From positions 1 to 30,257 of the forward strand of contig DCJA01000041.1 of NCBI GenBank assembly GCA_002317175.1: a stretch of 30,257 bases of DNA. The letters run 5' to 3'. This document shows positions 1 to 6,762 of this stretch, piece by piece. Positions within the stretch are counted from its first letter, which is position 1, and each line of letters starts with the position of its first letter. The notes beneath the pieces are model-generated. The model was not told the origin of the DNA and searched no databases. It saw only the letters and a program-made list of their open reading frames with translations. The DNA is from Lachnospiraceae bacterium UBA1712 (lineage in GTDB: Bacteria > Bacillota > Clostridia > Lachnospirales > Lachnospiraceae). The translations under genes were made by a program, and so were the position numbers.

Positions 1-42
1 CTTGATTTCTATTAGCAGGTTTTCTTTATTCTATCAAATAAT

Positions 43-85
43 GGCTACAATGTATAACCTAGTTTAATCGATATACATTGTAGCC
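43..85. terminator. 14-bp inverted repeat after the pcfB-like gene
   Basis: A perfect 14-bp inverted repeat pairs 43-56 with 72-85 around a 15-base loop. It starts 9 bases past the stop codon of the minus-strand pcfB-like gene. On the plus strand it is followed by TTTT, on the minus strand only by ATTATTTG, so it is a better intrinsic terminator for plus-strand transcription entering from the left. It may act on both strands or only protect the mRNA end. The structure is seen directly; the function is inferred. Confidence 0.4.
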
Positions 86-93
86 TTTTGCCA

Positions 94-594
94 CTACCGT
101 ATCTTTTCTTTTTTCTTAACTTTGCTTGGTTGCTTACTAACTTTATCCTTTGCATCAATCAAGGCATTTGAGATTCCTTTTTCAGGCTTTTCTTTATCGT
201 CCTTCATTTTTTCGGCCACAAACGAATTCATCGCTTTTCTAATAAGATTACCATCTTTTGCTTTGAAGAAAATCATGTAGGTTGGTGGCGTTGAACTTTT
301 GTCCTTTTCCATAGAATAGGATACTCCATACTTTCTGGCATACTTCCTGAAATCCTTCATATTATCATTTCCCATTTTTTCAAACTCGACTTGATCGCCA
401 TCTTTTCTTAAATCCTTTACCTTTACGATTTTCCCCTTAGGCTCTGCTTTGTTTACTGCACTATCTTTGCTTTTAGTGTAATTATTACTCTGTTTTGCAA
501 TAAACTTCTGCAATGCATTATAAAACACCTGGCTTGCCTTCTCACTTGATTGCATTACAATGCATACCATTTTCATATTAACTTCTTGTTCCAT
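94..594 (-). CDS. pcfB: PcfB-like (DUF3801) conjugation protein
   Basis: Predicted 166-residue protein of the PcfB/DUF3801 family, found in conjugative plasmids and integrative conjugative elements of Firmicutes; PcfB of pCF10 works with the relaxase and coupling protein in DNA processing. The family pattern is visible as a helical N-terminus, a lysine-rich linker (about 35-65), a core ending in KYGVSYSMEKDKSSTPPTYM and a Phe-Phe-Lys-Ala-Lys-Asp strand, then a lysine-rich tail. The ATG at 594 is chosen because AAGGAGG lies 6 bases upstream. A longer reading frame to 723 runs through the neighbouring small gene in another frame and is not used. The usual downstream partner, a VirD4/TraG coupling protein, would lie off the left edge. 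Family assignment is from memory of the pattern; a role in transfer is inferred. Confidence 0.75.
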   Translation of the reverse strand: MEQEVNMKMVCIVMQSSEKASQVFYNALQKFIAKQSNNYTKSKDSAVNKAEPKGKIVKVKDLRKDGDQVEFEKMGNDNMKDFRKYARKYGVSYSMEKDKSSTPPTYMIFFKAKDGNLIRKAMNSFVAEKMKDDKEKPEKGISNALIDAKDKVSKQPSKVKKKEKIR

Positions 595-604
595 TTTTTC
601 CTCC

Positions 605-757
605 TTATGATATAAAGAACACTTCAATATCTTCTTCCAGTGAATCAGCTGGAATGAAATCAAATACACATGCATCTTTCGCCTTACACTTATCTCTATA
701 GTACAGGCAGTATCTACATTCATGACTATTCCTAAAATCTTTAATTATGGAATTCAT
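605..757 (-). CDS. Small cysteine-rich protein upstream of pcfB
   Basis: A 50-residue reading frame. AGGAGG sits 6 bases before its ATG, and its stop is 10 bases before the pcfB-like start, so the two are probably co-transcribed. Four cysteines cluster at residues 14-30 (Cys14-x2-Cys17, Cys24, Cys30) in ECRYCLYYRDKCKAKDAC, a pattern fit for binding zinc or an iron-sulfur cluster. The C-terminal half is acidic. I do not recognise a named family with confidence; short Cys-rich proteins of this look are found with pcfB in gut Firmicutes conjugative elements. Support comes from the strong ribosome site, the spacing and the clustered cysteines; function is unknown. Confidence 0.65.
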   Translation of the reverse strand: MNSIIKDFRNSHECRYCLYYRDKCKAKDACVFDFIPADSLEEDIEVFFIS

Positions 758-782
758 ATTGTATCCTCCTTTCCTCGCGCAT

Positions 783-812
783 AAAAAAAAGACCAGAGGT
801 TTTCTCTGATCT
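783..812 (-). terminator. Intrinsic terminator ahead of the Cys-rich/pcfB pair
   Basis: An 8-bp stem (791-798 with 804-811, one G-T pair) with a 5-base loop is followed on the minus strand by eight T residues (783-790). It lies 26 bases upstream of the small Cys-rich gene start, with no minus-strand gene between it and the integrase. It would stop transcription entering the pcfB-like pair from the right, and could act as a leader attenuator or as insulation. The structure is seen; the role is inferred. Confidence 0.7.
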
Positions 813-1087
813 CCAACAACTATATTCTGATAGTAATATCATACCACCTAAAATGTATTATACAATTCAGTTTCAATCCGTTTTCGCTCCAAATGTTTTT
901 CAAGAAATGCTGGAACGAAATAGGAACGAGTATCGATTTTTATTCCCTTTTTCTTGTGTTAATATTCTACCATCAAATAACGTTATTTTTCGCAGACACC
1001 TTAACAAGGTGTCTTTTTTATTGACAGGAAAGTGCTAGCTTCTCCTTTCCTGAAGCAACTATTGTTCACTATTATAAAGGGAATACT
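813..1087. other. Non-coding leader region upstream of the integrase
   Basis: No supported gene. A perfect 14-bp palindrome AAATAACGTTATTT (975-988) could be an operator. It is followed by a plus-strand terminator (995-1019) and an inverted repeat CAGGAAAG/CTTTCCTG around 1024-1052 between that terminator and the integrase start. A plus-strand frame at 853-1038 has no ribosome site and ends through the terminator, so it is not called. The arrangement suggests that integrase expression is conditional. Confidence 0.5.
995..1019 (+). terminator. Intrinsic terminator in the integrase leader
   Basis: A perfect 8-bp stem GACACCTT/AAGGTGTC (995-1002 with 1006-1013), a 3-base loop, then six T residues. 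It lies 69 bases upstream of the integrase start on the same strand, so it would end leader transcription or block readthrough into the integrase gene. Confidence 0.75.
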
Positions 1088-2392
1088 ATGGGTAAAAAGA
1101 AGCATAATAACGCTTCTCTCTCGGTTAACGAGCTCTTTCAAATCTATATTGAAAATGGTATAATAGAGTTAGGTGATTTGATTGCTCTTGAGAGGGAATC
1201 TATCATGAATAAAATATTAAAAAAAGTACACCCGTACAAAGTTTACTTCTCTGAGTCTGATAAACGATGGCATACCCAGATAAAGGATGACACTTCGGTT
1301 AGAGGATACAAAGAGGTTGTAAGGAAAAAGGAGGCCGACCTAATAAAATTTCTTTTATGTCATTACGGAGTAAAAGAAACAAAAACATTTACATTCGAAA
1401 ATATTTTTGATGACTTTATGGCATACAAAGTCGCAACACAAAAGCCTGGAACAATCAATATGTATATTAAAGCATTTAATAAGTACTACAAAGATGATGA
1501 AATCATCAAAAGAGACTTAACCCAAATAGATACTATTGATCTCAAGATGTGGCTTTGCAACAATATTGAAACACACAAAATGGCCTACAAGGCCTATCAA
1601 CAAATGGCTGTTGTATTTAATCAGTTATATAAGTATGCATTAGAGAAAGGATATGTTGAAAAGAATCCGTTTGATGCTATTAATACCAAATCTCTTGGCT
1701 TATATAACACTAGAAAAAAGAAATCAATTCAAAAAGCCTATACAAAGGATGAAGCGTTTCAGATTACGAAACTTGCTTTTGATGATTTTAAGTCATCACC
1801 TCACTCTACTCCATTAGCCATATTACTTACATTTCAAACTGGAATGAGAGTTGGAGAAGTCGTTGTACTTAAATGGGAAGATATAGACTGGGAATTAAAG
1901 ACTATTTCCGTGAGACGTATGGAAAATCAATATCAGGAAAATGATATTAATACTCGCTCAACAGGCAAATGTAGGTATGAGGTTATTGAGGGAAACACCA
2001 AAGGGGTTTTCGGTGAAAGAACTGTAGACCTAACTGATGACGCTATATATATCCTCTCATTACTTAAAGATTATTACAAAAGCATCGATTTAGAGTCAGA
2101 ATGGCTTTTCGTATATCAGAACGGAATTCGTATTCATAACAGAGCCATGGAAAGTCATTTGAAAAAATATTGTAGAGAAGCAGGTATGCCCAATTTCAAG
2201 TCTATGCACAAAATCAGAAGTACCTATATATCAATGTTAAGAGATGCAGGTATGTCTTTTGAAAAAATAGCTGAAGAAGTAGGACATCAATCAGTTATCA
2301 CAACAATGAATAACTATTCTTTCGATGTAAATTCTGATGAAGAAAACAGAAAGATCCTTAATAAAGGATTAAATATGTTGGCCATCGTCTAA
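1088..2392 (+). CDS. int: Tyrosine recombinase / integrase
   Basis: A 434-residue phage-type integrase that would catalyse site-specific insertion and excision of the element. An N-terminal arm/DNA-binding region (about 50-95) is followed by a core-binding SAM-like domain (about 103-190) and the catalytic domain (about 215-425). Catalytic residues are visible: Arg254 in TGMRVGE, Lys305 in the beta-hairpin, His374-x-x-Arg377 in HKIRSTY, His400 in GHQS and nucleophile Tyr410 in MNNYS. All look intact, so the enzyme should be active. AAAGGG precedes the ATG. It reads toward the 3' end of tRNA-Arg 150 bp away, the classic layout for an element inserted in a tRNA gene. It is the only convincing plus-strand gene in the window. 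Confidence 0.95.
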   Translation: MGKKKHNNASLSVNELFQIYIENGIIELGDLIALERESIMNKILKKVHPYKVYFSESDKRWHTQIKDDTSVRGYKEVVRKKEADLIKFLLCHYGVKETKTFTFENIFDDFMAYKVATQKPGTINMYIKAFNKYYKDDEIIKRDLTQIDTIDLKMWLCNNIETHKMAYKAYQQMAVVFNQLYKYALEKGYVEKNPFDAINTKSLGLYNTRKKKSIQKAYTKDEAFQITKLAFDDFKSSPHSTPLAILLTFQTGMRVGEVVVLKWEDIDWELKTISVRRMENQYQENDINTRSTGKCRYEVIEGNTKGVFGERTVDLTDDAIYILSLLKDYYKSIDLESEWLFVYQNGIRIHNRAMESHLKKYCREAGMPNFKSMHKIRSTYISMLRDAGMSFEKIAEEVGHQSVITTMNNYSFDVNSDEENRKILNKGLNMLAIV

Positions 2393-2450
2393 TAAAATAT
2401 AATAATCTAATTTGCTTACAAATCCAGCAAAATCAACGTTTTTCACCAAA

Positions 2451-2470
2451 GTATGTAAAAGTATGTAAAA
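2451..2470. repeat. Tandem 10-bp repeats, possible integrase arm sites
   Basis: Two perfect adjacent copies of GTATGTAAAA lie between the integrase stop and the tRNA-Arg 3' end. Short direct repeats here are typical of arm-type integrase binding sites at an element end. The repeat is seen; the binding role is inferred. Confidence 0.45.
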
Positions 2471-2491
2471 TCTTGCAATATTTACGATAAT

Positions 2492-2529
2492 AAAAAAACT
2501 CGGAAGTGCTGATAAAATCAGCATTTCCG
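2492..2529 (-). terminator. Terminator of tRNA-Arg
   Basis: A 13-bp stem (2501-2513 with 2517-2529, one mismatch) with a 3-base loop is followed on the minus strand by AG and seven T residues. It sits just after the tRNA-Arg 3' end. If the element junction lies in the tRNA 3' end, this terminator may be carried by the mobile element rather than the host. Confidence 0.8.
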
Positions 2530-2544
2530 GGTCCCAAGGGTTAG

Positions 2545-2618
2545 CGTGCGTTAGAGGATTCGAACCCCCGACCTTTTGGTCCGTAGCCAAACGCTCTATC
2601 CAGCTGAGCTAAACGCAC
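2545..2618 (-). tRNA. tRNA-Arg (ACG)
   Basis: A full cloverleaf can be folded on the minus strand: acceptor stem GTGCGTT/AACGCAC, D arm with AGCTCAGCTGGATAGAGC, anticodon stem TTTGG/CCAAA with loop CTACGGA (anticodon ACG, read as ICG), and T arm with GGTTCGAAT. The discriminator base is G and no CCA is encoded. The 3' end faces the integrase, and this end is the probable attachment site. The gene is intact, as expected when an element restores the tRNA end on insertion. Confidence 0.95.
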
Positions 2619-2639
2619 ATATATATTGACAACGTGTAT

Positions 2640-2667
2640 ATGTTAACATATTTCAGACGAATGTCAA
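2640..2667 (-). promoter_or_regulatory. Putative tRNA-Arg promoter
   Basis: A perfect TTGACA -35 (2662-2667, minus strand) is followed after 16 bases by TAACAT (2640-2645), 22 bases before the mature tRNA start. The -10 lies within the palindrome ATATGTTAACATAT. Confidence 0.55.
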
Positions 2668-2685
2668 GTCATATTTACAAATCAT

Positions 2686-3135
2686 CTACATAAAATTATC
2701 TCTGACAAATTTATAAAATACATATGCAATTCCGCCGATTACCAGTACCGGGAAAAGCCACTGAATAAGAAATCCCAAAAGGACTATTAATCCGACTACA
2801 ATAACTGCTCCACCCAGTTTCAAAGCCCAACTTGGAAGTCTAAGCAGCTTCTCAATCCAGCTAAGATTAAAGCCTCTGTTACCAGCTTCATCATCATTGT
2901 ATTTTTCTGTATCATTCCCTGCACTAGGAGTGATTTCTCCACGGCTTGCCTTGATTGATTTCGCAATGAGTCCTGGATCTCCGAGCATTCTCAGAACAGC
3001 TTCCTCAGTCTTTCCCTGCCTCACTTCAGTCTCTATATAGTTCTCGTAGTAATTAACTGTGTCATTGATATATTCGTAATCATCAATTCCCGACAGACTA
3101 CGTCTTAATCCAGTAACAAATTCCTGTTTATCCAT
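2686..3135 (-). CDS. HAAS/DUF1700 domain membrane protein
   Basis: A 149-residue protein. The N-terminal part (about 1-65) has the DUF1700/HAAS pattern: a helix beginning MDKQEFVTGLRRSL, then NDTVNYYENYIETEV and the EEAVLRMLGDPGLIAKSI segment, with a Gly-Asp-Pro turn. An acidic linker (70-90) leads to a C-terminal hydrophobic region (about 106-142) able to form one or two membrane helices. HAAS proteins are often paired with PadR-type regulators in Firmicutes; none is next to it here. It ends the lgt operon, 20 bases after the DUF6472 gene, with GAGG ahead of its ATG. Its exact function is unknown; a membrane-associated signalling or regulatory role is inferred from the family. Confidence 0.75.
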   Translation of the reverse strand: MDKQEFVTGLRRSLSGIDDYEYINDTVNYYENYIETEVRQGKTEEAVLRMLGDPGLIAKSIKASRGEITPSAGNDTEKYNDDEAGNRGFNLSWIEKLLRLPSWALKLGGAVIVVGLIVLLGFLIQWLFPVLVIGGIAYVFYKFVRDNFM

Positions 3136-3155
3136 TCTTTACCTCTATTGGATGT

Positions 3156-3332
3156 TTAGAATGCCTGGTGCTTAACCACCTGGTATTCATCACCATTCTG
3201 ATAATAAGGACAAGCTTCTGTATTATTACTTAAAAAGCGCTGCATCTCATCTTCATCGAGATTAATATCACATACATAGTACTCAAAATCTTCGTCATAT
3301 GCGTAATTAGCGCAAGTATCACACATTGCCAT
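3156..3332 (-). CDS. DUF6472-like small protein
   Basis: A 58-residue protein with CDTCANY near the N-terminus, a central acidic stretch including CDINLDEDEMQRFL, and a late CPYYQ segment, giving four cysteines (Cys4, Cys7, Cys21, Cys41) that could bind a metal. The pattern matches small DUF6472 proteins common in Lachnospiraceae; no function is established. The start at 3332 is chosen because GAGG lies 9 bases upstream; a second ATG at 3326 is possible. The gene overlaps the end of lgt by 14 bases, so translation is probably coupled. Confidence 0.75.
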   Translation of the reverse strand: MAMCDTCANYAYDEDFEYYVCDINLDEDEMQRFLSNNTEACPYYQNGDEYQVVKHQAF

Positions 3333-4143
3333 TATCTTCTACCTCTGCTACTTTCTTCTTTCTAATAAAGCCGAAATAATAGATTACTGCGCACACCAGT
3401 GCAACAAGTACAGCAATGAACTGTGATGTTGAAAGGATTCCAACTGAACCTCTGTAGTCATTTCTAAAGAACTCTACTCCAAATCTTCCTATACTATAGA
3501 GTATCAGATAGCATAGCCCGATTTGACCGCCACAGCCAAATGGTCTCTGTTCCAGTCCTTTCTCTTTCATGATTTTCTTCTCAACACGATTACTTATCCA
3601 GAATAATACAGCAGCAATAATAAAATCACCAATGGACATCATAATCTGTGTAGGCATAAGTCTTACATTGTTTGGTGCAAAATCAGAGTGGGTAAATACT
3701 ATTCCAATAGGACTTTCCGTTTCACGACCATAACAACAGCCTGCCAACAGACATCCGATTCTTCCGAATCCCTGAGCCAGCGCAACACTTGGTACCACAA
3801 TATCAAATACATCAACAAAGTTTAACTTCTTATATTTGCAGTATCCCCAAATTGTTGCTACTCCACCGATTATTCCGCCAAATACTACAAAGCCGCTTCC
3901 ACGAATAAATGCAAGAGGTGAAGCAAGAAAATCTTCTAAATAAGTAATAATAAACAGCACCTTGGCACACATAAATCCCAACACTACAGTCAGTAATGTA
4001 AGTGTGTACACATAGTCCCCGTTTACTCCTCTTTTCATCGAACGCTTGTCAGCTACCAGAATTGCAACCATAACTCCAATTGCAATCATTAGTCCATAAC
4101 CATGCACAGTTACAGGACCAATAGAAAAAATATCATTGTACAT
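3319..4143 (-). CDS. lgt: Prolipoprotein diacylglyceryl transferase
   Basis: Lgt is a multi-pass membrane enzyme that transfers diacylglycerol from phosphatidylglycerol to the lipobox cysteine of prolipoproteins. The 274-residue product has at least six hydrophobic segments, the N-terminal HGYGLMIAIG motif and the family signature around GRIGCLLAGCCYG. The ATG at 4143 is chosen over an upstream in-frame codon because GGAG lies 8 bases ahead and the protein then begins at the conserved region. It is first in an operon with DUF6472 and DUF1700. It would process the window's own lipoproteins (the CbiK-like, two-domain, BtuF-like and His/Cys-repeat proteins). Confidence 0.95.
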   Translation of the reverse strand: MYNDIFSIGPVTVHGYGLMIAIGVMVAILVADKRSMKRGVNGDYVYTLTLLTVVLGFMCAKVLFIITYLEDFLASPLAFIRGSGFVVFGGIIGGVATIWGYCKYKKLNFVDVFDIVVPSVALAQGFGRIGCLLAGCCYGRETESPIGIVFTHSDFAPNNVRLMPTQIMMSIGDFIIAAVLFWISNRVEKKIMKEKGLEQRPFGCGGQIGLCYLILYSIGRFGVEFFRNDYRGSVGILSTSQFIAVLVALVCAVIYYFGFIRKKKVAEVEDNGNV

Positions 4144-4185
4144 CTTAATATCTCCAATCAGTATTACTCTAACAAGCAATACTAA

Positions 4186-4213
4186 ATTATCATATCGCGC
4201 TTATTTGAATCAA
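4186..4213 (-). promoter_or_regulatory. Putative lgt promoter
   Basis: On the minus strand TTGATT (4208-4213) and GATAAT (4186-4191) are 16 bases apart, about 43 bases upstream of the lgt start. It fits a sigma-A promoter moderately well. No hairpin terminator separates it from deoC upstream, so readthrough from the deo operon is also possible. Confidence 0.4.
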
Positions 4214-4233
4214 TTAACAAAGTATAAAATATT

Positions 4234-4875
4234 CTAAAATAAAACCTTTGTTGAACTACATCCAATTCTGCTTACACCAGCCTCGATATAGGCTTCCATG
4301 TCTTCCTTGGTTCTAATCCCACCTGCTGCCTTAATCTTTACATCTGGACCAATGTTAGCCTTAAACAGCTTAACATCTTCTATTGTAGCTCCAGCTGTTC
4401 CAAATCCAGTTGAGGTCTTAATATAGTCCGCCTTTGCATTGGTTACAGCCTTGCACATAGCAATCTTTTCTTCTTCTGTAAGATAGCAGGTCTCTACAAT
4501 TACCTTGAGAACCTTATCACCGCAAATGCTCTTAAGCAGAGCTATCTCATCTTCAACAGCCTTGTAGTCTCCATTCTTTACGTCAGAGATATTGATAACC
4601 ATATCCACTTCATCCGCTCCGTCAGCCAAAGCAGCCCTAGTCTCCTCTGCTTTTGCAGAAGTCACTTCATAGCCCAAAGGGAATCCAATAACAGTAGCTA
4701 CTGGCAATTTGTCTCCATACTTTGCCTTAACTCTTGCTATATAATTAGGTGGAATGCACACGCTTGCTGTATGATACTTAATTGCTTCATCACACAACTC
4801 CTCTATCTGTTCCCAGCTTGCCACTGCCTTTAATAAAGTATGATCAATATATGTTGCTATTGTCTGATTATCCAT
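4234..4875 (-). CDS. deoC: Deoxyribose-phosphate aldolase
   Basis: This class I aldolase splits 2-deoxyribose 5-phosphate into glyceraldehyde 3-phosphate and acetaldehyde, the last step of deoxynucleoside breakdown. The 213-residue product starts with an IDHTLLK motif. Visible key residues are Asp91 in ADEVDMV, Schiff-base Lys153 in YIKTSTGFG and Lys182 in KIKAAGGIRT. The ATG at 4875 has GGAGA a few bases upstream and gives the normal family length. It follows pdp by 34 bases and closes the deoB-cdd-pdp-deoC set. Confidence 0.96.
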   Translation of the reverse strand: MDNQTIATYIDHTLLKAVASWEQIEELCDEAIKYHTASVCIPPNYIARVKAKYGDKLPVATVIGFPLGYEVTSAKAEETRAALADGADEVDMVINISDVKNGDYKAVEDEIALLKSICGDKVLKVIVETCYLTEEEKIAMCKAVTNAKADYIKTSTGFGTAGATIEDVKLFKANIGPDVKIKAAGGIRTKEDMEAYIEAGVSRIGCSSTKVLF

Positions 4876-4909
4876 TTTTCTCTCCAATATCCTATAATTA
4901 TACAAGTCA

Positions 4910-6235
4910 TTACGCCATGCGTTTGGTTCCATCTTTACTTACTTTTGCATAAAGCAACGGATTTCTAATCACCTTTTCATCAGAAAATGCTATAGACTCA
5001 AGATATTTCTTTTCAGCCTTTTCAAAAAGACTTTCATCGTTGGCATAAAGCGTAGCTATTGTCTCTCCTGCCTCCACATAATCTCCAGTCTTTCTGGCAA
5101 TGATAATTCCCGCCGCCATATCAATAGGGCTGTTGAGTGTCTCACGGCCTGCTCCCAATAGAACAGAAGCTATTCCACAGCCCTCTGTATTCATGGTTGC
5201 TATATATCCCGCAACTGGAGCCTTTACTTCGTGGCTGAACTTTGCCTTCTCAAAGTTATCTGTATCTTCGATAACTGAAGCATCTCCACCCTGGGCCTTA
5301 ACCATTTCAATCAGGCATTTTAATGCAGAGCCATCATCTATTACAGCCTGTGCCTTGGCAAGACAGCTTTCTTCATCTCCCAAGCCTGCAAGCTCCATCA
5401 TATTGGCAGCAAGGTAGAGAATCTCATGAGTAAGATCAGCCGGTCCCTGTCCCTTAAGAGTGTTAACCGCCTCAATAACCTCCAGACTATTACCTATATT
5501 GTTGCCCAGCGGTACATCCATATCTGTAATCAGAGCACAGGTCTTTCTTCCTGCATTTTCCCCAAGCTTTACCATTTCCTCTGCAAGTTCTATGGAGCGC
5601 TCTACAGTCTTCATAAATGCGCCACTTCCTGTCTTTACATCCAGAAGGATGCAGTCCGAACCAGCAGCCAGTTTCTTGCTCATAATAGAAGATGCAATGA
5701 GAGGAATACTCTCTACTGTAGCTGTAACATCACGGAGCGCATACAGTTTCTTGTCTGCAGGCGTCAGATTACCCGATTGACCAATAACGCTAATGCCTGT
5801 TCTCTTTACCACATCAAAGAATTCTTCCTGATTCAGATCAGTCCTAAATCCCGGAATAGACTCCAATTTATCAACTGTTCCGCCAGTATGTCCAAGACCT
5901 CTGCCACTCATCTTGGCAACCTTCACGCCATTGGCAGCCACAATAGGTGCCACGATAAGAGTTGTCTTGTCTCCAACACCACCGGTACTGTGCTTATCAA
6001 CCTTTATTCCTTCTATTGGTGAGAGATCAACCTGATCACCTGACTGAGCCATGGCTGTGGTCAGATCAAGTATCTCCCTTTCAGACATTCCCTTAAAGTA
6101 TATAGCCATCAGAAGAGCCGATACCTGGTAATCTGGTATATCACCTTTAACATAACCTTCTATAAATTCATATATTTCTTCTGTAGTTAACTCTTTGCCA
6201 TCTCTTTTGCTGGCAATGACATCATACATTCTCAT
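4910..6235 (-). CDS. pdp: Pyrimidine-nucleoside phosphorylase
   Basis: This 441-residue enzyme cleaves thymidine, deoxyuridine or uridine with phosphate, giving the base and (deoxy)ribose 1-phosphate. Family features are the N-terminal MRMYDVIASKRDGKELT, the phosphate-binding KHSTGGVGDKT (from Lys81), SGRGLGHTGGT with Lys-Leu-Glu next to it, and a C-terminal barrel-sandwich domain with ARKTGDYV. The length is right for Pdp of Gram-positive bacteria; DeoA would be the close alternative. GGGGG lies 7 bases before the ATG. A short AT-rich inverted repeat TGTTATTT/AAATAACA (6252-6269) lies just upstream in the 96-base gap after cdd and may affect processing or expression. Confidence 0.95.
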   Translation of the reverse strand: MRMYDVIASKRDGKELTTEEIYEFIEGYVKGDIPDYQVSALLMAIYFKGMSEREILDLTTAMAQSGDQVDLSPIEGIKVDKHSTGGVGDKTTLIVAPIVAANGVKVAKMSGRGLGHTGGTVDKLESIPGFRTDLNQEEFFDVVKRTGISVIGQSGNLTPADKKLYALRDVTATVESIPLIASSIMSKKLAAGSDCILLDVKTGSGAFMKTVERSIELAEEMVKLGENAGRKTCALITDMDVPLGNNIGNSLEVIEAVNTLKGQGPADLTHEILYLAANMMELAGLGDEESCLAKAQAVIDDGSALKCLIEMVKAQGGDASVIEDTDNFEKAKFSHEVKAPVAGYIATMNTEGCGIASVLLGAGRETLNSPIDMAAGIIIARKTGDYVEAGETIATLYANDESLFEKAEKKYLESIAFSDEKVIRNPLLYAKVSKDGTKRMA

Positions 6236-6331
6236 TTTTTTGCCCCCATCCTGTTATTTTCAAATAACAAGCCAATTGAATTAGCACAAGCATCCGTAGT
6301 TGACTCGCTTGGTCACAACAACATTTTGTAA

Positions 6332-6730
6332 TTATAAGCTAAATGACAATGGCAGAAGTTCTTTAAGCGTATAGCTTCTTATCTCCTCTCCATCGTACAG
6401 ATGAATCAAAAATGTGTCCCCATCACAAAACTCACTCATCACCTGTCTGCATACTCCACACGGTGCACAAAAATCACTTATCTGCTCACCCTTAGGAGCT
6501 CCAACAATCGCTATCTGTGTAAACTTTAAATCACCTTCGCTAACTGCTTTAAAGAAAGCTGTTCTCTCAGCGCAGTTAGTTGGTCCATATGCCGCATTTT
6601 CTATGTTACACCCCTTATACACCTTCCCATCAGCAGTTTCAAGGGCAGCTCCCACGCAATAATGAGAATAAGGTGTATATGCCATCTCTCTGGCTTCTAT
6701 CGCAAGTTTAACAAGATCCATCTTGTCCAT
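6332..6730 (-). CDS. cdd: Cytidine deaminase
   Basis: A homotetrameric-type zinc enzyme that deaminates cytidine and deoxycytidine to uridine and deoxyuridine, feeding Pdp downstream. In the 132-residue product the catalytic CAE motif (Cys53, Glu55) lies in GCNIENAAYGPTNCAERTAF, and the second zinc pair is Cys91 and Cys94 in PCGVC. The ATG at 6730 is chosen because AGGGG is 9 bases upstream; a GTG three codons earlier overlaps that ribosome site. It follows deoB by 32 bases. Confidence 0.95.
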   Translation of the reverse strand: MDKMDLVKLAIEAREMAYTPYSHYCVGAALETADGKVYKGCNIENAAYGPTNCAERTAFFKAVSEGDLKFTQIAIVGAPKGEQISDFCAPCGVCRQVMSEFCDGDTFLIHLYDGEEIRSYTLKELLPLSFSL

Positions 6731-6762
6731 ACTGTTCACCCCTATATCTGATATTTCAAGAG

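Noticed and set aside
94..723. Longer 209-residue version of the pcfB-like protein
   Set aside because: The extra 43 codons overlap the Cys-rich gene in another frame, while the ATG at 594 has an excellent ribosome site and the family start.
853..1038. Plus-strand 61-codon frame upstream of the integrase
   Set aside because: No ribosome site, no recognisable motif, and its end runs through an intrinsic terminator.
2369..2590. Minus-strand 73-codon frame over the tRNA-Arg 3' half and integrase end
   Set aside because: It overlaps a clear tRNA gene and its terminator, so it cannot be a normal coding region.
5100..6022. Long plus-strand frames opposite pdp
   Set aside because: Antisense to a well-supported enzyme gene, without ribosome sites or family resemblance; the same holds for the many plus-strand frames across the cob operon.
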